A stretch of DNA of 64,000 nt from Pseudomonas monteilii (lineage in GTDB: Bacteria > Pseudomonadota > Gammaproteobacteria > Pseudomonadales > Pseudomonadaceae), in contig CP013997.1 of the NCBI GenBank assembly GCA_001534745.1, positions 3,968,001 through 4,032,000 of the forward strand. The letters are read 5' to 3'. The notes below the pieces were generated by a model. It was not told the DNA's origin and searched no databases. It saw only the letters and a list, made by a program, of their open reading frames with translations. Positions 33,911 through 42,294 of the stretch are shown in pieces (position 1 is the stretch's first letter; each line of letters begins with the position of its first letter). Both the position numbers and the translations under genes were made by a program.

Positions 33911-34767
33911 TGAACACTGCATGGATCTTTCTTACCGAGCGGCCGGCGGTGTTTCTCACGCTGGCGGGGGTGCTCGGGCTGTTGGCGGGCGCGGTCGTGC
34001 GCTTGCTGGCCGCGCGCCTGCCTGGGGTGCTCGAACGTTACTGGCAGCGCGAGGCGTACGCGCTGCTGGGCTTGCCTTGCACGCCACCTGTGCGTTTCGA
34101 GAAAGGGCTGCTGGCGTCGCGATGCACGGTTTGTCACCACCGATTGCACGGCTGGCTCGATGCGGTGCTGCCCTGTGCACGCTGCGATGGCTGCCAAGCG
34201 CTGGGCGGCAGGTGTTATCCCTGGGTGGAGCTGACCTGCGCGGCCTTGACGCTGGTGGTGGCCTGGCACTGGGGCCCGAGCGAACAGGCCCTGGCCATGA
34301 TGCTGCTGACCTGGTGCCTGCTGGCGCTGAGCTTGATCGATGCGCGTCACCAGATCCTGCCGGACGTGCTGGTGCTGCCGATGCTGTGGCTGGGCCTGAT
34401 CGGCAACGCGCTGGGGCTGTTCGTGCCGCTACGCGAGGCGGTCTGGGGGGCGGCGGCAGGGTACGGCGTGCTGTGGACGGTGTTCTGGCTGTTCAAGTTG
34501 GTCACGGGCAAGGACGGCATAGGTTATGGAGACTTCAAGCTGCTGGCGCTGATTGGCGCCTGGGGCGGGTGGCAGGTCTTGCCGTTGACGCTGGTGCTGT
34601 CATCGATACTGGGCGCTCTGGCTGGGCTGTTGCTGCTGGGTCGGCATGGGGTGGCGTGGGGCACGGCGATCCCCTTTGGTCCTTATCTGGCCTCTGCGGG
34701 GTGGATTGCATTGCTCTGGGGTGATGAAATAGGCACCTGTTACCTGCAACTGATTGGATTTCGATGA
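33910..34767 (+). CDS. pilD: prepilin leader peptidase / N-methyltransferase PilD
   Basis: A 285-residue polytopic aspartic protease. It has the two CxxC pairs in its first cytoplasmic loop (CTVC and CARC, around residues 72-98), and the two catalytic aspartates in [13 protein letters not shown] and [11 protein letters not shown]. Eight hydrophobic helices are expected. It cuts and N-methylates the pilins encoded at 32049 and at 56775-59284, and probably type II secretion pseudopilins. It overlaps pilC by one base and coaE by ATGA, giving a pilC-pilD-coaE-yacG operon. Confidence 0.95.
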   Translation: MNTAWIFLTERPAVFLTLAGVLGLLAGAVVRLLAARLPGVLERYWQREAYALLGLPCTPPVRFEKGLLASRCTVCHHRLHGWLDAVLPCARCDGCQALGGRCYPWVELTCAALTLVVAWHWGPSEQALAMMLLTWCLLALSLIDARHQILPDVLVLPMLWLGLIGNALGLFVPLREAVWGAAAGYGVLWTVFWLFKLVTGKDGIGYGDFKLLALIGAWGGWQVLPLTLVLSSILGALAGLLLLGRHGVAWGTAIPFGPYLASAGWIALLWGDEIGTCYLQLIGFR

Positions 34768-35387
34768 CGACCCTAGGCACAACCCCGTGGATCCTTGGCC
34801 TGACGGGCGGCATCGGCAGCGGCAAGAGCGCTGCCGCGCAACGGCTGGTCGAGCTGGGCGTGCATCTGGTGGACGCCGACCAGGCGGCGCGTTGGGTGGT
34901 CGAGCCGGGGCGTCCGGCCTTGGCGAGTATCGTCGAGCGGTTTGGCGTGGGCGTTCTGCAAGCGGACGGCCACCTGGACCGGGCCGCCTTGCGGCAGCTG
35001 ATCTTCGCCGATCCGGTGCAGCGGCAATGGCTCGAGGCGCTGCTGCACCCGCTGATCGGGCAGGAGATCTTCACTTACCTGGCCAAGGCGCAATCGCCTT
35101 ACGCGGTGTATGTGTCACCGCTGCTGATCGAATCCGGCCAGTACCGCAAGACCCAGCGTGTGCTGGTGATCGATACGCCGCGTGAGCTGCAGGTGCAGCG
35201 CACCTTGCAGCGCGATGGCACCAGCCCGGAGCAGGTGCAGGCGATCCTGGCGGCGCAGCTGTCGCGTGAGGCGCGTCTGCAGCATGCCGACGACGTGGTG
35301 GTCAACGACCGCGACCTGGCATGGCTGCACGCGCAGATCGATCGCCTGCATCACTTTTACCTGACTTTACGAGGAGGCCAGCCATGA
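34764..35387 (+). CDS. coaE: dephospho-CoA kinase
   Basis: A 207-residue P-loop kinase carrying out the last step of coenzyme A synthesis. The Walker A motif [13 protein letters not shown] is at residues about 13-25. [13 protein letters not shown] follows, with the catalytic Asp, and [11 protein letters not shown] and the lid arginine region [10 protein letters not shown] are typical. Length is standard. It overlaps pilD (ATGA) and yacG (ATGA), a linkage common in gammaproteobacteria. Confidence 0.95.
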   Translation: MTTLGTTPWILGLTGGIGSGKSAAAQRLVELGVHLVDADQAARWVVEPGRPALASIVERFGVGVLQADGHLDRAALRQLIFADPVQRQWLEALLHPLIGQEIFTYLAKAQSPYAVYVSPLLIESGQYRKTQRVLVIDTPRELQVQRTLQRDGTSPEQVQAILAAQLSREARLQHADDVVVNDRDLAWLHAQIDRLHHFYLTLRGGQP

Positions 35388-35584
35388 GCCAGCCAATCAC
35401 CGTTGAATGCCCCACGTGCGGCGCGCCCGTGGAATGGAAGGAGGCCAATGCGTTTCGGCCGTTCTGCTCGGATCGCTGCAAGCTGATCGACCTGGGGGCG
35501 TGGGCGGCCGAGGATCATAAGATTGCCGGGGCGGCTGAGTCTGAGGATGAGCTGTATTCGGGGGATCTGGAGCCTCGGCACTGA
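35384..35584 (+). CDS. yacG: DNA gyrase inhibitor / zinc protein YacG
   Basis: A 66-residue zinc-ribbon protein. Four Cys ligands appear as CPTCG and FCSDRCK, followed by the conserved LIDLGAWA and an acidic tail. The ATG at 35384 overlaps the coaE stop and has GAGGAGG upstream. In E. coli YacG binds GyrB and inhibits gyrase. It is the last gene of the pilCD-coaE operon. Confidence 0.95.
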   Translation: MSQPITVECPTCGAPVEWKEANAFRPFCSDRCKLIDLGAWAAEDHKIAGAAESEDELYSGDLEPRH

Positions 35585-35647
35585 GGGGGGAGCGGTTGTT
35601 GCTGGGGGTTTGGGGCTTTGGTCAGGTAGCGAGTTGGCTGATGTTGT

Positions 35648-35745
35648 GGGCCCTGCGGGCCCAATCGCGGCACAGGGGCCGCTCCTACAGGGACCGCGAT
35701 AGCCTGCAACGCTGGCGGTGGGGCTACGGATGTAGGAGCGGCGGG
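35648..35745. repeat. REP-type palindromic repeats after yacG
   Basis: GGGCCCTGCGGGCCCAATCG, GGCACAGGGGCCGCTCCTAC and further on GGACCGCGATAGC and TGTAGGAGCGGC form the same kind of REP arrangement as at 20442-20557 and 55325-55592. The rest of 35585-35855 holds no gene. Confidence 0.7.
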
Positions 35746-35855
35746 CTAGCCTCTGAGTGGTCGCAACTGACTGTACGGCCATGCCCCTCTTTCGCATCCG
35801 CGTCTCTCCTACCTTCCCTCCTCATACCGTCACAGTTTGCGACTAAGCTGTGTGC

Positions 35856-36485
35856 ATGGATGACTCAGACTACCTGCGCCTGCTCACCATCCAGGCCGAG
35901 CAGGCCAATGCCTTTCTGTCCAATGCCCGCAAATGGGAGCGTGAGCGTTGGGTCTGCCAGCGCCTGCTGCAAGGCCTGAACATCGCCTACCGCAGCGAAG
36001 ACTTCACCCCGGCTGAGCAGGAGCCTCCTGACGTGCTGTTCCGTGACGCGGCGTTCGAGGTGTTCTTCGTGCTGGACGAGGGGCGGCGCCTGAACGATGA
36101 GTGGCGCGAAGAGCTGCAACGGCGGCGCAGTGCGTTTTCGCTCAGCCAGTTGGTACGGCGCGAGGCACGTCCTCGGCGGATCAGCGCGTCGGAGCTGCTG
36201 CAACGGCTGGCGCCGACCCTGCGCAAGAAGGCGCACAACTACCGCGAGCGCGGGCTGGACCTGGGCACCTTGGACATCATCGCCTTCACGACTCTCAAGC
36301 GCGAAGTGCTCGACCTCAACAGCCATTTCCCGCCGCCGACCGAATACCTGCGCCAGGGCTGGCGCTCGCTGTCGGTGGTCGGCCCGACCTTCGCCCGTGT
36401 GCTGTTCGCGCACCCCGGCGCGCCGGACTTTCTGCGCGCCAACCTGGGCCGCAGCATCGTCTTCGACGTGGGCATCAGCCTGTGA
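35856..36485 (+). CDS. DUF1780 family protein
   Basis: A 209-residue soluble protein conserved in Pseudomonas beside yacG and ndh. Visible: DYLRLLTIQAEQANAFLSNA at the N-terminus, EQEPPDVLFRDAAFEVFFVLD, YRERGLDLGTLDIIAF and EYLRQGWRSLSVVGPTFARV, which fit DUF1780. The PDVxF followed by FEVxxVL pattern is reminiscent of nuclease-like folds, but I see no firm catalytic set. The ATG at 35856 is preferred over a GTG two codons earlier; neither has a strong ribosome site. Function is unknown. Confidence 0.85.
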   Translation: MDDSDYLRLLTIQAEQANAFLSNARKWERERWVCQRLLQGLNIAYRSEDFTPAEQEPPDVLFRDAAFEVFFVLDEGRRLNDEWREELQRRRSAFSLSQLVRREARPRRISASELLQRLAPTLRKKAHNYRERGLDLGTLDIIAFTTLKREVLDLNSHFPPPTEYLRQGWRSLSVVGPTFARVLFAHPGAPDFLRANLGRSIVFDVGISL

Positions 36486-36874
36486 GCCTCTGCCGCCGCG
36501 CCGCGCGATAGCGTACACTCTGCGTCATTGAAAGGACGTTCATGCTTCCCGGTCAGGACCCGCGCCCACGCGCGTGGCCTTGCCCGCACGTCCCAGTGCC
36601 CATTCGACGAGGCCCCGCATGACCAGTCGCCTGTCTCCCCGAGACCCGCGTCCTGTCGTTGACCATCGCCCCTCCCCTCGGCGCCCTGTCGGGTGTGAGC
36701 CTGCACGGCCTCTGCCGTGCCCTGCGCCGACCCTGTGCGTCGTCGGGCGGGACCTCGTTTTGCCGTCATCCCTGTGGACAGGTGCTCTGAGCTGCCTTGC
36801 GCTCGCCCTCCGCTGTCGGACGTCACGGCCGGCCTTCCAGGCCACGCATTCCTTTAACCTTACGAGACTCTCCC
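36486..36874. other. region before ndh with two small overlapping frames
   Basis: A 26-codon frame starts at 36542 after AAAGGAC and ends in ATGA, overlapping an ATG at 36619 that begins MTSRLSP. From memory, small DUF3094 proteins near ndh in Pseudomonas begin this way, but after residue 7 the frame turns Pro/Arg-rich and runs into ndh, so this may be a decayed copy. I would not call an intact gene here. A strong promoter is not obvious. Confidence 0.3.
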
Positions 36875-38170
36875 ATGACACATCGCATCGTGATCGTTGG
36901 CGGCGGCGCCGGCGGCCTGGAACTGGCGACCCACCTGGGCAAGCGCCTGGGCAAGCGCAAGCAGGCCGACATCACCCTGGTCGACGCCAACCTGACGCAC
37001 ATCTGGAAACCGCTGCTGCATGAAGTGGCCGCCGGCTCGCTGAACTCCTCGGAAGACGAGCTGAACTACGTGGCGCAGGCCAAGTGGAACCACTTCAACT
37101 TCCAGTTGGGACGCATGAGCGGGCTGGACCGCCAGGCCAAGCAGATCCAGCTGGCTGCCACCCTGGACGAGGACGGGCGCGAGCTGCTGCCGGCCCGTGT
37201 GCTGAGCTACGACACTCTGGTCATCGCCGTGGGCAGCAACACCAACGACTTCGGCACCTTGGGCGCGGCGCAGCACTGCCTGTTCCTGGATACCCGCAAG
37301 CAGGCCGAGCGCTTCCATCAGCAACTGCTCAACCACTACCTGCGCGCCCATGCCGGCGACGTCGCCAGCGAGAAGATCAGCGTGGCCATCGTCGGGGCGG
37401 GGGCCACGGGCGTGGAGCTGGCCGCCGAGCTGCACCATGCGGCCCACGAGCTGGCCGCCTATGGCCTGGACAGCATCCAGCCCCAGGACATGCACATCAC
37501 CGTGATCGAAGCCGGCCCGCGCGTGCTGCCGGCCTTGCCCGAGCGCATCAGCAAGCCGGTGCACAAGACCCTGGAAAAGCTGGGCATCACCGTGATGACC
37601 AATGCCTCGGTCAGCGAAGTCACCGAAGACGGCCTCAAGACCGCCAGCGGCGAGGTGATCCAGGCGCGCTTCAAGGTCTGGGCGGCGGGCATCCGTGCGC
37701 CGGCCTTCCTCAAGGACATCGATGGCCTGGAAACCAACCGCATCAACCAGCTGGTGGTGCGCCCGACCCTGCAGACCACCCTGGACGACGACATCTTCGC
37801 CTTCGGCGACTGCGCGGCCTGCCCGCAGCCGGACAGCGACCGCAACGTGCCGCCGCGCGCCCAGGCTGCGCACCAGCAGGCCTCGTTGCTGGTCAAGAGC
37901 CTGAAGGCGCGCCTGGAGGGCAAGCCGCTGCCGACCTACGCCTACCGTGACTACGGCTCGCTCGTGTCGCTGTCGCGCTTCTCGGCGGTCGGCAACCTGA
38001 TGGGCAACCTGACCGGCAGCGTGATGCTCGAAGGCTGGCTGGCGCGGATGTTCTACGTCTCGCTGTACCGCATGCACCAGATGGCGCTGTACGGCACCTT
38101 CCGCACCCTCATGCTGATGCTGGGCAGCCGCATCGGCCGTGGCACCGAGCCGCGCCTGAAACTGCACTGA
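36875..38170 (+). CDS. ndh: type II NADH:quinone oxidoreductase (NDH-2)
   Basis: A 431-residue flavoprotein of the NDH-2 family. The FAD site is IVIVGGGAGGLELATHLG at the N-terminus. The NADH site is VAIVGAGATGVELAAELHH near residue 170. IFAFGDCAACP near 308-318 completes FAD binding. The C-terminal stretch (GWLARMFYVSLYRMHQMALYG) is amphipathic and should attach the enzyme to the inner membrane. It passes electrons from NADH to ubiquinone without pumping protons. The start at 36875 begins right at the FAD motif. It is monocistronic and ends in a strong hairpin at 38178. Confidence 0.94.
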   Translation: MTHRIVIVGGGAGGLELATHLGKRLGKRKQADITLVDANLTHIWKPLLHEVAAGSLNSSEDELNYVAQAKWNHFNFQLGRMSGLDRQAKQIQLAATLDEDGRELLPARVLSYDTLVIAVGSNTNDFGTLGAAQHCLFLDTRKQAERFHQQLLNHYLRAHAGDVASEKISVAIVGAGATGVELAAELHHAAHELAAYGLDSIQPQDMHITVIEAGPRVLPALPERISKPVHKTLEKLGITVMTNASVSEVTEDGLKTASGEVIQARFKVWAAGIRAPAFLKDIDGLETNRINQLVVRPTLQTTLDDDIFAFGDCAACPQPDSDRNVPPRAQAAHQQASLLVKSLKARLEGKPLPTYAYRDYGSLVSLSRFSAVGNLMGNLTGSVMLEGWLARMFYVSLYRMHQMALYGTFRTLMLMLGSRIGRGTEPRLKLH

Positions 38171-38177
38171 CCTGCGC

Positions 38178-38203
38178 GGCGGGCGGCGTCGAAGCCGCCC
38201 GCC
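38178..38203. terminator. hairpin between convergent ndh and MFS genes
   Basis: GGCGGGCGGC-GTCGAA-GCCGCCCGCC is a perfect 10-bp hairpin 7 bases after the ndh stop and 15 bases before the end of the minus-strand gene. It lacks a T tract on either side. Confidence 0.6.
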
Positions 38204-38218
38204 CGACCTGGCCAGGGT

Positions 38219-39412
38219 TCACGAGGTCGCCGGTCGTGGCTGACGACCCTTGTCGAGCCCCACCCCCATGGCGATCCACACCGCAACGCACAGCACCAGG
38301 CACACCACGTTGGTGCCGCCCCAGCCCACGCTGCTGAACAACAACGACGGCGCAAAGGCGCCCACGGTCGCGCTCAGGGCGATCACCAGGTCGTTCTTGC
38401 CCTGCACCTGGAACGCCACCGGGCTACCGTGCAAGGCCTGGGTCAGCAATGCCCCACCGCCCACGTAGGTCAGGTTCCAGCCCAGCCCGAGCACCACCAG
38501 CGACAGGGTCATCAGCCCATGGCCACCTCCGGCCAGGTTGAGCGCCATGCAGCCCAGCAGCAAGGCGAACCCCGTGTGCAAGGTGGTCTTGATCCCCAGT
38601 CGCCGGATGATCTGCCCGGTGAAGAAGGACGGCGCGAACATGGCGATCACGTGCCACTGGATCGCCAGGCGAATGTCGGCGAAGTCCGCGTGCAGGTGCC
38701 GCATGTGCATCGAGGCCTGGATCATCAGCAGGTTCATGACGCCATACCCGATACCCGCCACGGCCATGGCCACGGCGATGTCCGGCGTCACCCGGCGATC
38801 AGAGGCCGCGTCGGCGGTGTGCTGCCGCTGGACGGGCTGTGGAGCGTCCGTGGGCAGACAGACCGCCAGCAGTGCAGACACCATCGCCAGCCCGATGAAG
38901 GCGGCGTAGCACAACGAAAACACGGGGAAGCCCACCACGCCCCTCAAGGCCTCGGTCAGCAACGGCCCGAACACGGCCGCCAGCACGCCACCGGCCACGA
39001 CCAGCGACAAGGCCCTGGGCTTGAGCGACGGGGGCAGATGGTCGGTCGCGGCGAACCGGTTGAAGTTGGCGAAGGCGATGTACACGCCCAAGGCCGCATG
39101 GCTGAGCACCAGGAGCCCGAACTGCTGCTGCGCGAGCGCCAGGTAACCTGTCACGCCCGCGACCAACAAGGGAATGGCGCCCAGCAGGAAGGCCTTCTTG
39201 CGGCCGATCGAGGCCATCAGGCGGGCCGCCGGGTAAGTCGCCAGCAGCACGAACAGGAACTGACAGCCATAGGGCACGGTGGCCCAGGCGGCGCTGGGCG
39301 CAAGGGCCGAGCCGACGATGGCCGCCATGGTGACCGACATGACCGCAGCCGTCAGGTTGATCGACTGCGCGGCGAAGTACAGGTAGGTGCGGCGGGGCAA
39401 CGCATCGGTCAT
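38219..39412 (-). CDS. MFS transporter
   Basis: A 397-residue major facilitator with about 12 hydrophobic segments. The MFS loop motif after TM2 appears as ARLMASIGRKKAFLLG near residues 60-75, and GQIIRRLGIKTTL is its counterpart in the second half. A cytoplasmic hinge rich in Pro and Gln (LPTDAPQPVQRQ) separates the halves. The substrate is not evident. I prefer the ATG at 39412 over an earlier one at 39463, since the family start (RRTYLYFAAQSINL) follows it. It is divergent from a MocR regulator that may control it. Confidence 0.85.
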   Translation of the reverse strand: MTDALPRRTYLYFAAQSINLTAAVMSVTMAAIVGSALAPSAAWATVPYGCQFLFVLLATYPAARLMASIGRKKAFLLGAIPLLVAGVTGYLALAQQQFGLLVLSHAALGVYIAFANFNRFAATDHLPPSLKPRALSLVVAGGVLAAVFGPLLTEALRGVVGFPVFSLCYAAFIGLAMVSALLAVCLPTDAPQPVQRQHTADAASDRRVTPDIAVAMAVAGIGYGVMNLLMIQASMHMRHLHADFADIRLAIQWHVIAMFAPSFFTGQIIRRLGIKTTLHTGFALLLGCMALNLAGGGHGLMTLSLVVLGLGWNLTYVGGGALLTQALHGSPVAFQVQGKNDLVIALSATVGAFAPSLLFSSVGWGGTNVVCLVLCVAVWIAMGVGLDKGRQPRPATS

Positions 39413-39516
39413 GGCAGGGGCTCGTTCGGGACGGGCGACGGGGTGTCGCTGTACGGTCCCCATGATCCCACCGCGCGCGTCGTGATCGGCGCACAGTCGA
39501 CAAGCGTTCCGGCGAA

Positions 39517-39540
39517 CTGTTAGCGTGTTTTTTCTAACAG
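39517..39540. promoter_or_regulatory. inverted repeat, candidate MocR operator
   Basis: CTGTTAG (39517-39523) and CTAACAG (39534-39540) form a perfect 7-bp inverted repeat around a T-rich 10-base centre. It lies in the divergent intergenic region, 15 bases before the regulator start. It could be a binding site for the regulator or a leader hairpin. Confidence 0.45.
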
Positions 39541-39555
39541 CTGCCGGACTGCGTG

Positions 39556-40914
39556 ATGCCCATGAGCGCCGACGCCTTCTACCCGTCCTTGAAACAACGC
39601 CTGCAGGCGGGCGAATGGGTGGCCGGTCAACGGCTGCCCTCGATCCGCACGCTCGTCGCCCGACACGGCGCCAGCTACCACACCGTGGTCCGCGCCTGCG
39701 CGCGCCTGGTCAGCGAAGGGCTGCTGGCTGCCCAGCCGGGGCGCGGTTACTTCGTGGCTGGCCAGACGGCGGTCGCAGCACCGCTGGCGCCTGAATTCAC
39801 CGTGAACGACCCGCTGTTCAAGCTGCTGCAAGGGGGGCCGCAGTACACCAAGCTGGGCTGCGGATGGCTACCGGCGGCCTGGCGCGACACCGACCTGCTG
39901 ACCAAGGCGATCCGTCGGACGGCGCGCCTGGAACAGCACTCGCTGGTGGAATACGGCGACATCTCCGGCCACCTGCCCTTGCGCAAGCAGCTCAGCGTGC
40001 ACCTCAAGCGCATGACCCGCGTCGAGGCCTGCCCGAGCCAGATCCTCACCACCCTGGGCGCCACCCAGGCGCTGGACCTGGTGGCCCGCCTGCTGATCAC
40101 GCCGGGCGACCGGGTGTTCGTCGACGAGCCGTGCAACGGCAACCTGATCAGGCTTCTGCAACTGGCTGGCGCCCAGGTGATCGGCATTCCGCGCCTGCAG
40201 GACGGCCCCGACGTCGCGGTCATGGCGCAGCACCTGGCCCGGCACCCCGTGAAGGCATTCTTCTGCAACAGCACCTTCCACAACCCCACCGGCGGCAACA
40301 TCGCGCCGCACAACGCGTTCAAGGTACTGGGCCTGGCCGTGGCCCATGACATGGTGGTGGTGGAAGACGACGTCTACGGCGACTTCAGCACCACCCCGCG
40401 CCAGACCCTGGCCGAACTCGACGCCCTGAACCGGGTGATCTACATCGGCAGTTTCTCCAAGTGCCTGTCGGCGTCCCTGCGCGTGGGCTACATCGCCTGC
40501 GCCCGCGACTTCATCGAGCCCTTGACCCAGCTGAAGCTGCTGACCTGCGTGGCCGTCCCGGCGTTCTGCGAACGCTTCGTCAACACCATCCTCGCCGACG
40601 GCACCTACGCCGGCCACATGAAGGACCTGCAGCAGAAACTGATCGCCCGGCAGGCCCTGACCCAGCGCGCCCTGCGCACGCACGGCTGGACCTTCGACAT
40701 CGTACCGACCGGTGGCATGTTCCTGTGGGCCTCGCACCCCGAACTGTCCGATCTGCACCCGTTCATGCAGGCCCTGGAGCGCCAGCGCGTGCTGCTGATG
40801 CCCGGCTCGTCGTTCTCGGTGACCCGCGACTACCGCCACCTGGCCCGCATCAACTGCACCCACTTCACGCCTGCCCTGGAGGGGCTCTTTTCGGTGGAGT
40901 CGATGCGGGAGTAA
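39556..40914 (+). CDS. MocR/PdxR-type transcription regulator (GntR HTH + aminotransferase)
   Basis: A 452-residue regulator. A GntR winged helix occupies residues 5-75 (GEWVAGQRLPSIRTLVARHG, SYHTVVRACARLVSEGLL). A fold-type-I aminotransferase-like domain follows: TTLGATQALDLVARLL, FHNPTGGNIAP, VVEDDVYGDF and the PLP-lysine motif YIGSFSKCLSASLRVGYI near residue 300. Such proteins use PLP or an amino compound as effector and usually control a neighbouring gene, here perhaps the divergent MFS transporter. Starts at 39553 (GTG), 39556 or 39562 are all possible. It ends in the heptad-repeat hairpin at 40916. Confidence 0.88.
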   Translation: MPMSADAFYPSLKQRLQAGEWVAGQRLPSIRTLVARHGASYHTVVRACARLVSEGLLAAQPGRGYFVAGQTAVAAPLAPEFTVNDPLFKLLQGGPQYTKLGCGWLPAAWRDTDLLTKAIRRTARLEQHSLVEYGDISGHLPLRKQLSVHLKRMTRVEACPSQILTTLGATQALDLVARLLITPGDRVFVDEPCNGNLIRLLQLAGAQVIGIPRLQDGPDVAVMAQHLARHPVKAFFCNSTFHNPTGGNIAPHNAFKVLGLAVAHDMVVVEDDVYGDFSTTPRQTLAELDALNRVIYIGSFSKCLSASLRVGYIACARDFIEPLTQLKLLTCVAVPAFCERFVNTILADGTYAGHMKDLQQKLIARQALTQRALRTHGWTFDIVPTGGMFLWASHPELSDLHPFMQALERQRVLLMPGSSFSVTRDYRHLARINCTHFTPALEGLFSVESMRE

Positions 40915-40915
40915 T

Positions 40916-41040
40916 GAGCTGCTAGTTATGAGCTGCAAGCTATGAGCTTCAAGCTGCAAGTAAAAGCGGACCGCGCTGGATGAGCAGGCATGCTCAGCTT
41001 GTAGCTTGTAGCTTGCAGCTTGCAGCTCGTGACTTGCCGC
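40916..41040. repeat. heptad repeats forming a large inverted structure
   Basis: The left arm (40916-40963) has imperfect 7-base units such as GAGCTGC, AAGCTAT, GAGCTTC, AAGCTGC. The right arm (about 40990-41040) has the complementary set AGCTTGT, AGCTTGT, AGCTTGC, AGCTTGC, AGCTCGT. The arms can pair into a long imperfect hairpin between two convergent genes, so it probably serves as a bidirectional terminator. Similar AGCTTGC-type arrays are familiar in Pseudomonas intergenic DNA. Confidence 0.7.
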
Positions 41041-42291
41041 TCAAAACCTCCCCAACCGGTAAGCCGCCATGCCCTCCCCGCCCGCCTGGTCAGCCAGGCG
41101 GCCGATCCATTCGGCGGTCACGGCGGCCTGGGTCAGCCCCAGGTGCTGGTGACCGAAGGCCAGCAGCACGCGGCCGTCGCAGACCCGGTCGATCACCGGC
41201 AGCGAATCCGGCAGCGACGGGCGAAACCCCATCCAGGGCGTGGCGTCCCGTGCATCGAGGGGCTGTCTGAACAGGCCCTGGCTCAGGCGGTGCAACTGCC
41301 AGGCACGCTGCATGTTCGGCGGTGCCTGCAACCCTGCGAATTCCACCGTGCCGGCCAGGCGCAGCCCGTCGGCCATGGGGGTCATGATGAACTTGCGCTC
41401 CAGCGACGTGACCGCGAACGGCAGCCGCTGGTGTTCGTGAGGCAGCATCAGGTGATAGCCGCGCTCGGTGTCCAAGGGCACACGTGTGCCGGTAAGCGCC
41501 TGGGTCAGCCGTGCAGAGTGCGCGCCGCAGCTGATCAGGGCTTGGCGGGCGGTCAGCACCCCTTGGTCGCTGCGCAGGCTGACCCCGTCGCCGTGCAGCC
41601 AGCCGCTGTCGACCTGCGCCTGGAGAAAGCGCACGCCGCTGGCCTGGGCGGCGGCGAACAGCTCGCGTACCACGCGGTAGGGGTCGAGGAAATGCCCGGT
41701 GCGCGGGAAGTACAGCCCGCCACGCAGGGTCTCGCTGAGCTGGGGGGCCGCCGCCTGCACCGCGTCGGCCGACCAGGCCTCCACCGGCACGTCGTGTTGC
41801 TGCAAGCGTGCGCGCAGCGCCTCGAGCACGGCCAGGGATTCGGCCCGCTCGAATACCAGCAGCGAGCCGTCCTCGCGAAACAGATCGCTCCGCTCGATGG
41901 ACGCCAGCAACCGTTGCCAGGCCCCCAGGCTGGCTGCGTTCAGCGTGCGCAATCCTGTCACGCTGCGCTGGAACGGCGCCGGGCGCAGGTTGAGCAGCAG
42001 CCGGGCGAACCAGGGCGTGGCCTTGGGCAGGTATTTCCAGTCCAGGCGCAGTGGGCCCATGGGGTCGCGCAGCATGCCCGGCAGGCGCCTGAGGATCGAC
42101 AGGTCGGCGATCGGGAATACCTGTTCGGTGGCCAGGTGCCCCGCGTTACCGAAGGACGCACCCTGGCCGGGCGCCTGCCGGTCGATCAGGGTGACCCGAC
42201 GGCCCTGACGGGCCAGCTGCAGGGCACAGGCGACGCCGACGATGCCGGCGCCGACCACGAGCAGGTCATGGGCAGGATGAGGATCATGCAT
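41041..42291 (-). CDS. FAD-dependent D-amino acid oxidoreductase, probable cis-4-hydroxy-D-proline oxidase
   Basis: A 416-residue DadA/DAO-type flavoprotein. The FAD site is LLVVGAGIVGVACALQLARQ at the N-terminus, with the DR of TLIDRQAPGQGASFGNAGHL following. RGYHLMLP near 290 and GHQHLGLTQAA near the end are typical of the family. From its place in the operon (epimerase, deaminase, dehydrogenase) it should oxidise cis-4-hydroxy-D-proline to pyrroline-4-hydroxy-2-carboxylate, as the P. putida enzyme in the same gene order does (PP_1255, from memory). It is the last gene of the operon, 3 bases after the dehydrogenase gene. Confidence 0.88.
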   Translation of the reverse strand: MHDPHPAHDLLVVGAGIVGVACALQLARQGRRVTLIDRQAPGQGASFGNAGHLATEQVFPIADLSILRRLPGMLRDPMGPLRLDWKYLPKATPWFARLLLNLRPAPFQRSVTGLRTLNAASLGAWQRLLASIERSDLFREDGSLLVFERAESLAVLEALRARLQQHDVPVEAWSADAVQAAAPQLSETLRGGLYFPRTGHFLDPYRVVRELFAAAQASGVRFLQAQVDSGWLHGDGVSLRSDQGVLTARQALISCGAHSARLTQALTGTRVPLDTERGYHLMLPHEHQRLPFAVTSLERKFIMTPMADGLRLAGTVEFAGLQAPPNMQRAWQLHRLSQGLFRQPLDARDATPWMGFRPSLPDSLPVIDRVCDGRVLLAFGHQHLGLTQAAVTAEWIGRLADQAGGEGMAAYRLGRF

Positions 42292-42294
42292 GGG

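Noticed and set aside
40916..41040. CRISPR-like array
   Set aside because: The units are 7 bases long, imperfect and without spacers; they form an inverted structure, not repeat-spacer units.
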